A stretch of DNA of 64,000 nucleotides from Ignatzschineria rhizosphaerae (GCF_022655595.1 NZ_CP093379.1:2740010-2804009); one strand, 5' to 3'; positions 27,742 to 37,381 are shown, numbered from the stretch's first letter. Translations and numbers: made by a program. The notes: a model not told the origin generated them from the letters alone.

Positions 27742-29192
27742 TTAATAGCATGTTAAGTTTTTAAGATCATCTGGGTTTAATGAAGGTATCTTCAAATCGC
27801 ATGAGCTAGATCCATTCCATTTCACTGTATACTTATGGTCTGGCTGTAATCCCATGATGTATGTCAGCCCACTTTCAGCAACAATTGCGACTTCCTTATT
27901 GTCTCCATTTTCTCTATATACCATTGCCCCAAAAGGAGGGTGTGATCCATCTCGTAAAGAAATTATTGATAATGCTGTTTCTCCACGAATTCCCCTAAAG
28001 AGAGGTAAGCGATTGCGCCGGTATCAACGGCTAAGTTAACGACACTGTCTGTAATTTGAACATCGTTAGGTAAATTATCATTATTTACGGAGTAACTGAC
28101 AAAGGAGTAAGGTGAAACACTTGGTACCCCAATTAGTCCAAAAGTATTACTCTTTAATTTACTACTATCATTTCCTAACTGTACGTTAGGTGCGCCCGCA
28201 TCTAATATTAATCGTGATGTTTCTGGTCCATAAGCAGCTCCATGAGTTGCTAGCCTATGTTGAGTTAATGTCATTGAGCCATTATACCCAGCTCTGACAG
28301 AATCATAATTTTTAGTATGGTTGAAACTTGTAGTAGCGGTACCATAGCGTGTATTTGTGTTGTAATATCCTGTTAATGAATAATCTATACTACCGCTGAA
28401 ATCTCTTTTATTATTCGTGTTAACATCAATTGAATAATCCCCACCTAAACCATGGTTATTATAACGAACCTGTTGATCAATCCTCTTACTAGAGCTTGAA
28501 TAGCCTCCGTTATAACTCAATGAGTCTCTGTCCTCTCCTAAAGGAATAGTGACAAATAGGGCTATTATTTTATCATTGTCTCCACCATCATATTTATCTT
28601 GAGATAGAGAAAGGTTAAGAGAGGTGTTTTCAAAAAGCCCAGGTGTTTTTATTGTTTTACCAATTAATATATTGTAACTTGAGTTATTACCTGGTCTATT
28701 CCAATATATTTCTGTTGAAATTGTTTTTGAAATATAGATGTCGGCAGGTTCTATATATTGAGAAACACTTACTGAAACTCGATTTTTTTCATAATAAGGT
28801 TGATGGCTAGTCATTCCAGAGTTTTCTGGTCGAATATGTTGTTTTAGACTAATATAATCACTTACACCTCTAAAACCACTACTTGAGAAGCGATATCCTG
28901 CGAAGTTTAAGGTTGTTCCGGCGCTAAATTTTTTTGCATAGTTAAAACGATAACTTTGACCTGTTCTGCGATCATTAAGCCCTTTAATATCACTTTTGGA
29001 GTGCGTAACATCAAATGATATAGCACCAAATTGGTGTAAGTTTAAACCTAAACCAAGGTTTACAGCCTGGAATTCACTATTAGTAGTATGCTGAATACCA
29101 CCAAAAACGGAGATATCACTCGTTAAACCATAAGAGATATCGCCTGAAAAAAATTTGTTCCTACTTTTGTTCCGACGAGAGGATATATACAA
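27742..29192 (-). pseudogene. Outer membrane fimbrial usher, truncated and frameshifted
   Basis: Only about 485 of the ~800 residues of a FimD/PapC usher remain: beta-barrel and C-terminal plug-side domains. The first frame (29192-27963) holds the barrel and reaches AVDTGAIAYLSL; a 1-base slip near 27995-28005 shifts the rest, RGIRGETALSIISLRDGSH followed by PPFGAMVYRENG down to NLTCY at 27742. No start or N-terminal domain is present; homology begins abruptly near 29185, where the sequence joins unrelated phage-like DNA. Confidence 0.85.
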
Positions 29193-29278
29193 TCATTAAA
29201 ACATATTAATGCAGCTTGCTTTTAGGTTTTTAAAAATAATTATACCGTAATTAATACCACTATTTATCTCAAATAAAG

Positions 29279-29303
29279 AAAAACGAGCCTCAGCTCGCTT
29301 TGT
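29279..29303 (-). terminator. Terminator after a broken phage-like gene
   Basis: On the minus strand, AGCGAGC-TGAG-GCTCGTT is followed by TTTC; it overlaps the last codons of the gene at 29290. Confidence 0.6.
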
Positions 29304-29448
29304 CTTTTTGCTCTACTGCTTTCAGTATATCGTTCACTAATTCTATACTCATATCGTTAGTCTCAGCAATGTATTTTTTAGACCACACTAAAAACTTTCC
29401 TCGCCTCTTTGGTTTTTCAATCTCACCAGAAGCGACCATTTGATCTAG
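29290..29448 (-). pseudogene. Phage-like gene, 3' fragment (split by IS5-type copy A)
   Basis: Encodes DQMVASGEIEKPKRRGKFL through ...LVNDILKAVEQKDKAS. Removing the IS5-type copy and one TAG joins it in frame with the fragment at 30299-30630 (ending DTINRL). I do not recognise the family. The apparent start inside the IS is an artefact. Confidence 0.7.
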
Positions 29449-30298
29449 GGTCTGTTGAACATTTGGAATAAAAAATAGAGAGTTGTAAAATGTAATCGTC
29501 AAAAAAACATTACAAACTCTCTATTCTATGCCCCAAACGTTACTGAATGACCAGCTTTGGTTGAAGCTAAAACCTATTCTCCTAGATTTAAATATTTATG
29601 ACAAACCAAATTTAAGAAATATTTTTACAGGCATTTTATTTCGCCTTAAAACAGGCTGCCAATGGCGCTATCTTCCCGAGTGCTTTGGAAAGCCTAATAC
29701 GGTTTTAAAGCTTTTAGGCGATGGTCCAAGCTTGATAAGTTTTCTAAAATATTCAAAATGTTAATTCAAGATCCTGATATGGAATGGCTATCCATCGATG
29801 CGACTCACATCAGAGCACACCAAAGTAGTGCTAGGTCTTCTAGCTTAGAATCTCAAGCAATTGCCAAAAGCGCTGGCGGTAATAGTACTAAAATCCATCT
29901 TATAGTGGATGCTCATGGTAACCCTCTCGACTTTATAATCAGCGATGGGGTAACTCATGATGTCAAAGTCGCCCCAGAGCTGATTGAAAAAGTTTATTTA
30001 AATGAAACAAAATTACTAAATGCCGATCGAGGATATATATCTGAAAAAGTAAGTGAATCCTTATCTCATCAAGGATGTTCACCCTAATATTCCCAATAAA
30101 AGAAACAGCTTATCTGGCAATATCCACATGGACTGGCATATTTATAAAGCTCGGCATGTTGTCGAGAATATGTTTGCAACTTTAAAGCATTTCAGAGGCA
30201 TAGCAACACGATATGATAAGTTGAAAAATAGCCATATCAGTAATGTTGCTTTAGCCTGTGCTTATATTTGGTTGAAATTATGAATGTTCAACAGACTC
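29449..30298 (+). mobile_element. IS5-type element copy A (850 bp)
   Basis: Ends GGTCTGTTGAACATT and (complement) GAGTCTGTTGAACATT. Flanked by TAG at 29446-29448 and 30299-30301 (CTAG on both sides). Two overlapping frames encode the transposase. Confidence 0.92.
29528..30283 (+). pseudogene. IS5-type transposase copy A, frameshifted in the second frame
   Basis: ORF1 (29528-29764, 78 aa, MPQTLLNDQLWLKLKP) and ORF2 (29758 on) are joined by a likely programmed -1 shift at T TTA AAG (29704-29710); the shifted reading gives KAFRRWSKLDKFSKIFKML then IQDPDMEW. DDE residues fall in LSIDATHIRAHQ, NADRGYISE and HVVENMFATLKHFRG. An extra T (GGATGTTC versus GGAGTTC in copy B, ~30075) breaks ORF2 after 109 residues, so this copy lacks its catalytic Glu in frame. 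Confidence 0.88.
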
Positions 30299-30630
30299 TA
30301 GTCTATTTATCGTATCTGCAATAGTTTCATCCTCCTGGCGATTAAGATTAACTACCTGAAATAAATGAACCCTCCTCATTCCTTTGGTACTAGATTCCTG
30401 CATCGATCTAAATACCAATATCGCTCTTCTTATATCAAGATTCCCTATTTCCACTCCATGAGGTATTTGAGATGCCGGCGATTCTGGCCGCATCTCCCCA
30501 AAACTTGCAATAGAACTTGCTGGAGGAAACCCATTAGTATCGAGCGCCCACTTAGGGAATTGAGTACCACCACGAGCAACTGGAAAAGCTACATCAAGTA
30601 GAAAAGCCTTTTCTAGTGAATGAGAAGACA
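30299..30630 (-). pseudogene. Phage-like gene, 5' part (split by IS5-type copy A)
   Basis: Open frame from about 30630 reading LEKAFLLDVAFPVARGG, TQFPKWALDTNGFPPASS, then MRPESPASQIPHGVEIGN and on to DETIADTINRL at the IS. The 3' part is at 29290-29448. There is no ATG at the beginning of the open region (a CTG follows an in-frame stop), so the 5' end may also be lost. Function unknown. Confidence 0.6.
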
Positions 30631-31046
30631 GTTATCACACTTAAACAGGCATAAAAAAGCCCATCCAATGGAGAGTGAATGGGCGAGATCTAGGGAGTGT
30701 TGTTGTTATTTTAAACGTAAATTTACTATTTTTCACAGAATAAAAACAACATAAACCGATAAATATTGACTTGAATCAATACTTAAAATTCAAAGACATA
30801 AAAAGCCCTTACTTCAGAAGATGTTAGGACTTAGAAGTGTAAGGGCTACAGGCAGATCGGAGTCTGAGCTAACTACCAATCATAATTTAAAGATTATCAC
30901 AATTACGACAATAAAATCAACCATATAAACATTATTTCAACCCCAAAGGCCTTTATTAAACAGTTGAGCCTCGAAGACGGACATCAACGAGGCTCGGGGA
31001 TCGGAATTATCTATTAGGGGATTTTTCCTATAAGGAGTATAACGCA
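30631..31046. other. Non-coding stretch with three hairpins
   Basis: No gene seen. Three hairpins: AGCCCATCC.../...GAATGGGC (30655-30685, T6 on the minus strand), AGCCCTTAC.../GTAAGGGCT (about 30803-30850, terminator-like on the minus strand), and GAGCCTCG/CGAGGCTC (30966-30997). The last is followed by AAGGAG and the start of the next gene. Confidence 0.5.
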
Positions 31047-31525
31047 ATGAGCAACAAAAAGGAGAATTTCGTTCACTATCGAACGCTTTCAAAGAGTAAG
31101 CATTTAGCATCAGATGATCTTATTGGTCTTGAGAGCTAACCCGTGACACTAAGACATCTTGGAATCTTGATAGCTTCCCTGCTTCAGTAGAAAGCGCCTT
31201 AGCTCAAACCAACGCCACAGATTACGAATGGCAAGGTCGAGGTTACATGATGCTTCTAAATGAGCATGGAATAGCGATAAAACGCCACAGTGTTGATTAT
31301 TGCTTAGTAGATACACCGCTTCATTTAATCAGCCCTTTTGATAATTCGCTTCACGAGTTTAGCCATTACCCTACTTCACTTCGCGTGACTTCGGTTGTTT
31401 ATGAGAGCTGTTTAGAGAAAGAAGCTCTCATCAAAGAGCGTTGCAAATTGGCTCAAATTTACTATGCAGAAGCCATTAATCGCATTTACCAAGATCACGG
31501 CATGAAGCCTTTTAAGGTCGCATAG
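31047..31525 (+). pseudogene. Phage-derived hypothetical gene with a 2-base frameshift
   Basis: ATG 31047 follows a good AAGGAG. The first 30 codons (MSNKKENFVHYRTLSKSKHL) end at TAA just after GAGAG; deleting two bases (AG) there continues into a long open frame (ELTRDTKTSWNLDSFPASVE) through the 92-aa segment at 31247-31525. Restored length is about 158 aa. Function unknown; neighbours suggest a phage early region. Confidence 0.7.
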
Positions 31526-31535
31526 GAGATACAGC

Positions 31536-31721
31536 ATGTTAAACAAATTCAAAATATGGCTTAACGAATATCTCGAAAGAAGATTCACAAAAGCTTTTCA
31601 TCATGAACTCGAAAATCTCAAACACTCGAAAATGATCGAAGAAGCAGAACATTTAGCAAGCAGGCCATCCATTAGCACAATCGCTAATGCTCCACGACAT
31701 GAAGTTAAAAAGGCGGCGTAG
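31536..31721 (+). CDS. Small phage-derived hypothetical protein
   Basis: 61 aa, MLNKFKIWLNEYLERRFTKA; basic and helical. Preceded by AGGAGATACAGC. It lies 10 bp after the preceding pseudogene in the same direction. No known family recognised. Confidence 0.6.
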   Translation: MLNKFKIWLNEYLERRFTKAFHHELENLKHSKMIEEAEHLASRPSISTIANAPRHEVKKAA

Positions 31722-31769
31722 ATTACGCCAAACAATCAGCAGTAATCATCTATATCAGGAGAAATAAAT

Positions 31770-32121
31770 ATGAAAACTAACGTACAGGAATTTTTAGGAA
31801 ACTTAGAAGGGGGCGTTTTGGAAGAGGCGCTCGGAAGCATCTTAAACGATATCGCATTTGCGGTCCGCAATACAGATAGCCGAGTAAAAGGATGAGTCAG
31901 TCTTGATTTCTCTTTTGAGAAGCTCAATGACGAACAAGTCATGATCACTCACAAAGTTGATTTTAAAAAGCCAACATCAAAAGGCTCTATCTCAGATAGA
32001 TAGCGTATCTCAAACTCCAATGTTTGTGAATAAAGGCGGCGAATTAACCCTATTCCGTAAAGACCACGAAGATCTATTTAGCCCTAAAGTCGTTCCGCTT
32101 CACAAAGAAGCTAATCAGTAG
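31770..32121 (+). pseudogene. Decayed phage gene (stop and frameshift)
   Basis: ATG 31770 after AGGAGAAATAAAT. It reads MKTNVQEFLGNLEGGVLEEA...DSRVKG, then TGA, continues in frame VSLDFSFEKLNDEQVMITH..., then a second frame change near 31995 gives SVSQTPMFVNKGGELTLFRK...HKEANQ to a TAG at 32119-32121. Two independent lesions in one ~115-aa gene. Confidence 0.7.
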
Positions 32122-32167
32122 CATCAATCAGCAGTTTTTAATCAACTCAAAATAGGAAAAATATAAA

Positions 32168-32746
32168 ATGGAAAACGTAACAACAATCATTGAAAACTCA
32201 GCTCTTAACTACGCAAATGAGATCGTTGAAAAAGATAAAGATATTATCTATTTAAGCGACAACTCAAGCGTTCATGACTTAGAAAAGTTCTCAAAAACTA
32301 AGCGTCGCATGAACAGCCAGTTTGGAACCACCTCTATCAAAGCATTAGCTCAATTTGCAGAATCAACTATCAATCAGTCATCAGAGGTTGATACGCCCAG
32401 CTGCTTCATTGGCGAAAATGGAAATGCTAAGTTAATCCACAATTTTGGAACAACCGAAACGCCTCTTCATCAAGACTTGAAAGCATCGGTGCAACTTGGT
32501 CAAACTCCAGTATTTAAAGCTATTAACAGATTGCGTGATGAACGTTTATCTCAACGTGATTTAGCTGAATTTATCGAAGATTTTCACACTTACGTTAAAG
32601 CTCTCGATAAAGACGGCAATGAAATCAATCAACCTGTAGCGATTGCTGCAATTCGCAATATGTCGATTGAATCTAACTCCTCAGTTAATCAAACAACTGA
32701 AGAGTACAAAGACACCTCAAAGATGGGACGATATCGAGCCAGTTAA
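32168..32746 (+). CDS. DUF2303-family phage protein, probably C-terminally truncated
   Basis: 192 aa. The order VHDLEKFSKTKRRMNSQFGTTSI and a later LSQRDLAEFIEDFHTYVKA fits DUF2303, a phage family found near single-strand annealing and exonuclease genes. Members are usually about 270 aa, and the C-terminal beta-rich part is missing here, the frame ending SKMGRYRAS. Ribosome site AGGAAAAATATAAAATG is plausible. Confidence 0.7.
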   Translation: MENVTTIIENSALNYANEIVEKDKDIIYLSDNSSVHDLEKFSKTKRRMNSQFGTTSIKALAQFAESTINQSSEVDTPSCFIGENGNAKLIHNFGTTETPLHQDLKASVQLGQTPVFKAINRLRDERLSQRDLAEFIEDFHTYVKALDKDGNEINQPVAIAAIRNMSIESNSSVNQTTEEYKDTSKMGRYRAS

Positions 32747-32751
32747 TGATT

Positions 32752-33066
32752 ATGAGTGATTCTATTCATCTTTTTGATAGAAATAAATCGCCAATATCAT
32801 TTACAGCAAAATCAGCAATTAAAGGCATCGACTTCATCAACTCCCTCGACACAGAAACATTCGTGATTGAGGGGGAGGAGGATATCCAAAAAGTCTTAGA
32901 GGGAGCAAATGTAAAGCTTGCTAATGGCAATAAAGATATTGTTCTACATAAAACAAATTATAAAGAGCAATCAATGATTCAGTTTTCAGAAAACAAGCAC
33001 TGGGGTGCTGTAGGTATATTTATCCTCAAAGGCGCAACAGTAACCCAGAAGAGAGGTGAGGTATGA
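32752..33066 (+). CDS. Phage-derived hypothetical protein
   Basis: About 104 aa from ATG 32752 (MSDSIHLFDRNKSPISFTAK). No family recognised. Its stop overlaps the next start by 4 bp (ATGA), a sign of a compact phage operon. Confidence 0.6.
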   Translation: MSDSIHLFDRNKSPISFTAKSAIKGIDFINSLDTETFVIEGEEDIQKVLEGANVKLANGNKDIVLHKTNYKEQSMIQFSENKHWGAVGIFILKGATVTQKRGEV

Positions 33067-33165
33067 CTATCGACTTAATAGAATTAACCAACACTGTAAC
33101 AAAAGATGATATTAGGCATATTATGGCTCACTATCCATTTGAGCCTTTATCAAGAACCACTGTAG
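33063..33165 (+). pseudogene. Small phage gene, 5' part, split by the composite transposon
   Basis: MTIDLIELTNTVTKDDIRHI then MAHYPFEPLSRTTV, cut by the IS5-type end at 33166. Removing 33166-37381 and one TAG rejoins it in frame to DKNIRIPTYSDALADFATRL, stop at 37455-37457, giving a 58-aa protein. Confidence 0.75.
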
Positions 33166-34014
33166 AGTCTGTTGAACATTCATAATTTCAACCAAATATA
33201 AGCACAGGCTAAAGCAACATTACTGATATGGCTATTTTTCAACTTATCATATCGTGTTGCTATGCCTCTGAAATGCTTTAAAGTTGCAAACATATTCTCG
33301 ACAACATGCCGAGCTTTATAAATATGCCAGTCCATGTGGGTATTGCCAGATAAGCTGTTTCTTTTATTAGGAATATTAGGGTGAACTCCTTGATGAGATA
33401 AGGATTCACTTACTTTTTCAGATATATATCCTCGATCGGCATTTAGTAATTTTGTTTCATTTAAATAAACTTTTTCAATCAGCTCTGGGGCAACTTTGAC
33501 ATCATGAGTTACCCCATCGCTGATTATAAAGTCGAGAGGGTTACCATGAGCATCCACTATAAGATGGATTTTAGTACTATTACCGCCAGCGCTTTTGGCA
33601 ATAGCTTGAGATTCTAGGCTAGAAGACCTAGCACTACTTTGGTGTGCTCTGATGTGAGTCGCATCGATGGATAGCCATTCCATATCAGGATCTTGAATTA
33701 ACATTTTGAATATTTTAGAAAACTTATCAAGCTTGGACCATCGCCTAAAAGCTTTAAAACCGTATTAGGCTTTCCAAAGCACTCGGAAAGATAGCGCCAT
33801 TGGCAGCCTGTTTTAAGGCGAAATAAAATGCCTGTAAAAATATTTCTTAAATTTGGTTTGTCATAAATATTTAAATCTAGGAGAATAGGTTTTAGCTTCA
33901 ACCAAAGCTGGTCATTCAGTAACGTTTGGGGCATAGAATAGAGAGTTTGTAATGTTTTTTTGACGATTACATTTTACAACTCTCTATTTTTTATTCCAAG
34001 TTTTCAATAGACTC
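33166..34014 (-). mobile_element. IS5-type element copy B (849 bp)
   Basis: Outer end AGTCTGTTGAACATT is intact. The inner end reads GAGTCTATTGAAAACTT instead of GGGTCTGTTGAACATTT. Confidence 0.9.
33180..33934 (-). CDS. IS5-type transposase copy B (intact two-frame gene)
   Basis: ORF1 (33934-33698, 78 aa) and an uninterrupted ORF2 (33704-33180, 174 aa), linked by the slippery T TTA AAG near the end of ORF1. Catalytic motifs LSIDATHIRAHQ, NADRGYISE and VVENMFATLKHFRGIA are all in ORF2. This is the only IS5-type copy here able to make a full fusion transposase, and could supply it in trans to copies A, C and the MITE. Confidence 0.88.
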
Positions 34015-34145
34015 TAAATTTATATATTTTTTATTGTATTTTATATACACGAATAAAATAAATTGTTATATATTTGTATATAGTTGTTTCTGGTGATGGA
34101 CATATCTATTGTTAATCGTTATTTTTATACTGAAGAGATATTAAA

Positions 34146-35117
34146 ATGGAACATATTTTACAAGCTGTTGCCGTAGTCACTCCGATTATCTTTGTACTGG
34201 CTTTTGGCTTCATGGCTGGAAAAATGAAAGCCTTTGGAACTGCCGCCAATCCCATTCCGATTATTAATGAGCTTGTATTAAAGTTTGCGTTACCGCCGGC
34301 ACTTTTTGTAGGCACAATTGTCGTAACGCGTGCGCAATTAGAAGAAGAGATGGTGCTCTTCTTTATTTTATTAGTGTCTCTCTTTTTAGCATATATGGCG
34401 GGATTTATCATTGCTAAGGGGCTTTTTAAGAGAAATATTGTTGAGTCCTCCATCGCGGGATTAGCAGTGAGTTTTTCCGCAGGTCCTTTTTATGGGCCGG
34501 CGCTTTTAGGGAGTATTTACGGGGCAGAAAGTGGTGTGGCCGTGAGTATGATCTCGTTAGTTATTAATGTGTTTATCGTGCCCCTTGCGACCATTATTAT
34601 TAAAATTAATTTAGCAAAAACAAGTGGGGAACATCACTCTCTTGTAAAAATGATGAGCCAGTCGATTTATGAAGCGATTTTTAAAACCCCTTTTGTATGG
34701 GCACCACTTTTAGCATTTATCTTGGTATTTATCGGCATTAAAACGCCTGATGTGGTGAATAACTCTTTAGGATTAATTGGTAAAGCAACCGCAGGGCTAG
34801 CCGTATTTGTGGCAGGGATGACGATTGCGGCCAACAAGTTTAAGTTTGATGGCGAAGTACTCTTTATTGCCTTATTAAAAAACATTGGATTACCGGCATT
34901 ATTTATCGGCATCGCGATCCTTTTTCATATGCCATCAGGAAGCGCAACTTATAATCAAGGGCTACTCTTAGCAGCACTCCCTTCAGGACCCATGATTGTT
35001 CTTTTAGCTACAAAATATCAACAATATCAACAGCAAGCTTCCTCCATTTTAGCGGTTTCAACCGTGGGAATGCTCATTACTGTTACCGCTTTAATTTATA
35101 TTTTAAACCCGTCTTAA
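34146..35117 (+). CDS. AEC-family (auxin efflux carrier/malonate-type) transporter
   Basis: 323 aa, about ten transmembrane segments in two five-helix halves, with the family's LVLKFALPPALFVGT early in the protein and the C-terminal LLLAALPSGPMIVLLATKYQ. AEC members such as MdcF carry dicarboxylates. It is 53 bp ahead of the MmgE/PrpD gene, so the pair probably takes up and metabolises a carboxylic acid; the substrate is not shown. Confidence 0.88.
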   Translation: MEHILQAVAVVTPIIFVLAFGFMAGKMKAFGTAANPIPIINELVLKFALPPALFVGTIVVTRAQLEEEMVLFFILLVSLFLAYMAGFIIAKGLFKRNIVESSIAGLAVSFSAGPFYGPALLGSIYGAESGVAVSMISLVINVFIVPLATIIIKINLAKTSGEHHSLVKMMSQSIYEAIFKTPFVWAPLLAFILVFIGIKTPDVVNNSLGLIGKATAGLAVFVAGMTIAANKFKFDGEVLFIALLKNIGLPALFIGIAILFHMPSGSATYNQGLLLAALPSGPMIVLLATKYQQYQQQASSILAVSTVGMLITVTALIYILNPS

Positions 35118-35170
35118 TGGATAGGACGCCGTAAGAATTTAGAGATTTATCTACTAGTGGAGAAAATATT

Positions 35171-36541
35171 ATGAGTACCAAAATAGAACGTATTGCAGAT
35201 TATGTTTGTCGCGCGAAATTTGAAGATCTATCGGCAGCTTCATTGCAGCAAATTCCGATTCATATGCTCGATTCTTTAGGCTGTCAAATTGCAGCGCTTG
35301 GCGCAGGACCTGTTAATACTTGTTATGAGCAGTTACAAGAGTTTGCGCCTAATGGTAGTGTTCCTTTGATTGGTGGTGGTACTTCTAACCCTGTTTTTGC
35401 GGCATTTTGGCACACGGTATTAGTGCGTTATGTGGATGCCATGGATAATATCTTAGCACCCACGGAAACTGCGCATACGGCGGATAACTTTGGGGGTGTT
35501 TTAACTGCGGCGATTATTAGTAATGCTTCTGGTAAAGATCTGATGTTAGGGATGGCATTAGGTTGGACGTTGCAAAGTCTCTTAGTAGAACATGGAAACT
35601 TTATGACGCGTGGGCTTGACCATACGGCGCAGCTCGCAATTTCAGTGCCGGGAGCTGCCGGAAAATTATTAGGGTTTGATCAAAAAACGATTGCCCATGC
35701 AATGGCGATGGCGGCTGCTAGTGATGCATCATTTGCCGGCATTCGTGCAAAACCCTTATCACAATGGAAAGGATTAGCTTCAGGGCAATCGGCTCTTGGC
35801 GCATTTAATGCCTTATATCTTGCGAAAAGAGGGGGTGAAGGGCCTTTAGCAATTATTGAAGGACCTAATGGTATTGAACATCTCTTAGGAAAACCGATCG
35901 ATGTTGATTGGGAACATGAGAATTACGAAGGCGTTACGACAGCCACAATCAAGAAGTTTGTCGCAATGATTCATACTCAATCTGCAATCGAATGCTTATT
36001 AGAGCTTCTTCAACAGACCGCTGTTGATGCAAAGAATGTGGTTTCTATCGAAGCGGATGTGCCGCAAATTACCTTTGATTTTTCAGGCGGAGGACTTTAC
36101 GGTGGGGCAATGGCAGAGATCACCTCAAAAGAGCAAGCGGATCACTCTTTGCCATATCTTTTAGCGGTTGCGTTATTAGATGGACAAGTGATGCAAGCAC
36201 AATTTACCCCAGATAGAATTGCGGCGAGCGACGTGCAAACTTTATTAAAGAAAGTGATTGTGAAGGCCGATTCTGAATTTACAAAGCGTTATCCTGAGGA
36301 GTTTTGTGCAAGAATTACGATTACCTTACAAGATGGGCGTAAAGTGACCCACGAAGTGAGTAATTACCCAGGAATGCCATCGCATCCTTTTACTTGGAAT
36401 GATGTAGAAGATAAGTTTGATCGTCTTACAAAAGGGAATATTGATACGGGACTTTCTGCTGAGTTAAAAGCGATTGTAAAGGATATTCAAAACCATAATA
36501 CGGCTGATTTAATGAAGGTTTTAACAGCAATTAGGGTCTGA
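35171..36541 (+). CDS. MmgE/PrpD family protein
   Basis: 456 aa, all-helical MmgE/PrpD fold typical of 2-methylcitrate dehydratase and relatives such as cis-aconitate decarboxylase and iminodisuccinate epimerase. Motifs: HMLDSLGCQIAALGAGP near the start, YVDAMDN, and the HTAD helix region. GGAG lies upstream of the ATG. The last codons (AIRV, stop TGA) come from the IS5-type copy C end, so the natural C-terminus may have been trimmed. No other prp genes are present, so methylcitrate activity is not assumed. Confidence 0.85.
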   Translation: MSTKIERIADYVCRAKFEDLSAASLQQIPIHMLDSLGCQIAALGAGPVNTCYEQLQEFAPNGSVPLIGGGTSNPVFAAFWHTVLVRYVDAMDNILAPTETAHTADNFGGVLTAAIISNASGKDLMLGMALGWTLQSLLVEHGNFMTRGLDHTAQLAISVPGAAGKLLGFDQKTIAHAMAMAAASDASFAGIRAKPLSQWKGLASGQSALGAFNALYLAKRGGEGPLAIIEGPNGIEHLLGKPIDVDWEHENYEGVTTATIKKFVAMIHTQSAIECLLELLQQTAVDAKNVVSIEADVPQITFDFSGGGLYGGAMAEITSKEQADHSLPYLLAVALLDGQVMQAQFTPDRIAASDVQTLLKKVIVKADSEFTKRYPEEFCARITITLQDGRKVTHEVSNYPGMPSHPFTWNDVEDKFDRLTKGNIDTGLSAELKAIVKDIQNHNTADLMKVLTAIRV

Positions 36542-37381
36542 ATATTCATAATTTTAACCAAATATAAGCACAGGCTAAAGCAACATTACTGATATAGCTA
36601 TTTTTCAACTTATCATATCGTGTTGCTAAGCCTCTGAAATGCTTTAAAGTTGCAAACATATTCTCGACAACATGCCGAGCTTTATAAATATGCCAGTCCA
36701 TGTGGATATTGCCAGATAAGCTGTTTCTTTTATTGGAAATATTAGGATGAACATCCTTGATGAGATAAGGATTCACTTACTTTTTCAGATATATATCCTC
36801 GATCGGCATTTAGTAATTTTGTTTCATTTAAATAAACTTTTTCAATCAGCTCTGGGGCGACTTTGACATCATGAGTTACCCCATCGCTGATTATAAAGTC
36901 GAGAGGGTTACCATGAGCATCCACTATAAGATGGATTTTAGTACTATTACCGCCAGCGCTTTTGGCAATTGCTTGAGATTCTAAGCTAGAAGACCTAGCA
37001 CTACTTTGGTGTGCTCTGATGTGAGTCGCATCGATGGATAGCCATTCCATATCAGGATCTTGAATTAACATTTTGAATATTTTAGAAAACTTATCAAGCT
37101 TGGACCATCGCCTAAAAGCTTTAAAACCGTATTAGGCTTTCCAAAGCACTCGGAAAGATAGCGCCATTGGCAGCCTGTTTTAAGGCGAAATAAAATGCCT
37201 GTAAAAATATTTCTTAAATTTGGTTTGTCATAAATATTTAAATCTAGGAGAATAGGTTTTAGCTTCAACCAAAGCTGGTCATTCAGTAACGTTTGGGGCA
37301 TAGAATAGAGAGTTTGTAATGTTTTTTTGACGATTACATTTTACAACTCTCTATTTTTTATTCCAAATGTTCAACAGACCC
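36535..37381 (-). mobile_element. IS5-type element copy C (847 bp)
   Basis: Outer (right) end is intact. The inner (left) end reads GGTCTGAATATTCATAA, having lost part of the TTGAACATT core. Confidence 0.9.
36546..37301 (-). pseudogene. IS5-type transposase copy C, frameshifted
   Basis: ORF1 (37301-37065) is intact; ORF2 (37071-36742) stops after 109 residues because of the same extra T as in copy A (GGATGTTC). The catalytic C-terminal part continues in another frame from 36776 to 36546. Confidence 0.88.

Larger units (their letters stand above)
33166..37381. mobile_element. Composite transposon: two IS5-type copies around AEC and MmgE/PrpD genes
   Basis: Two IS5-type copies in the same orientation (33166-34014 and 36535-37381) enclose two intact genes. 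TAG flanks both outer ends (33163-33165 and 37382-37384), and excision would restore the reading frame of a small phage gene. The outer ends are well conserved; both inner ends are damaged. Confidence 0.78.

Noticed and set aside
30365-30601. 78-aa plus-strand frame
   Set aside because: It is antisense to the split phage-like gene whose frame is restored across the IS5-type insertion.
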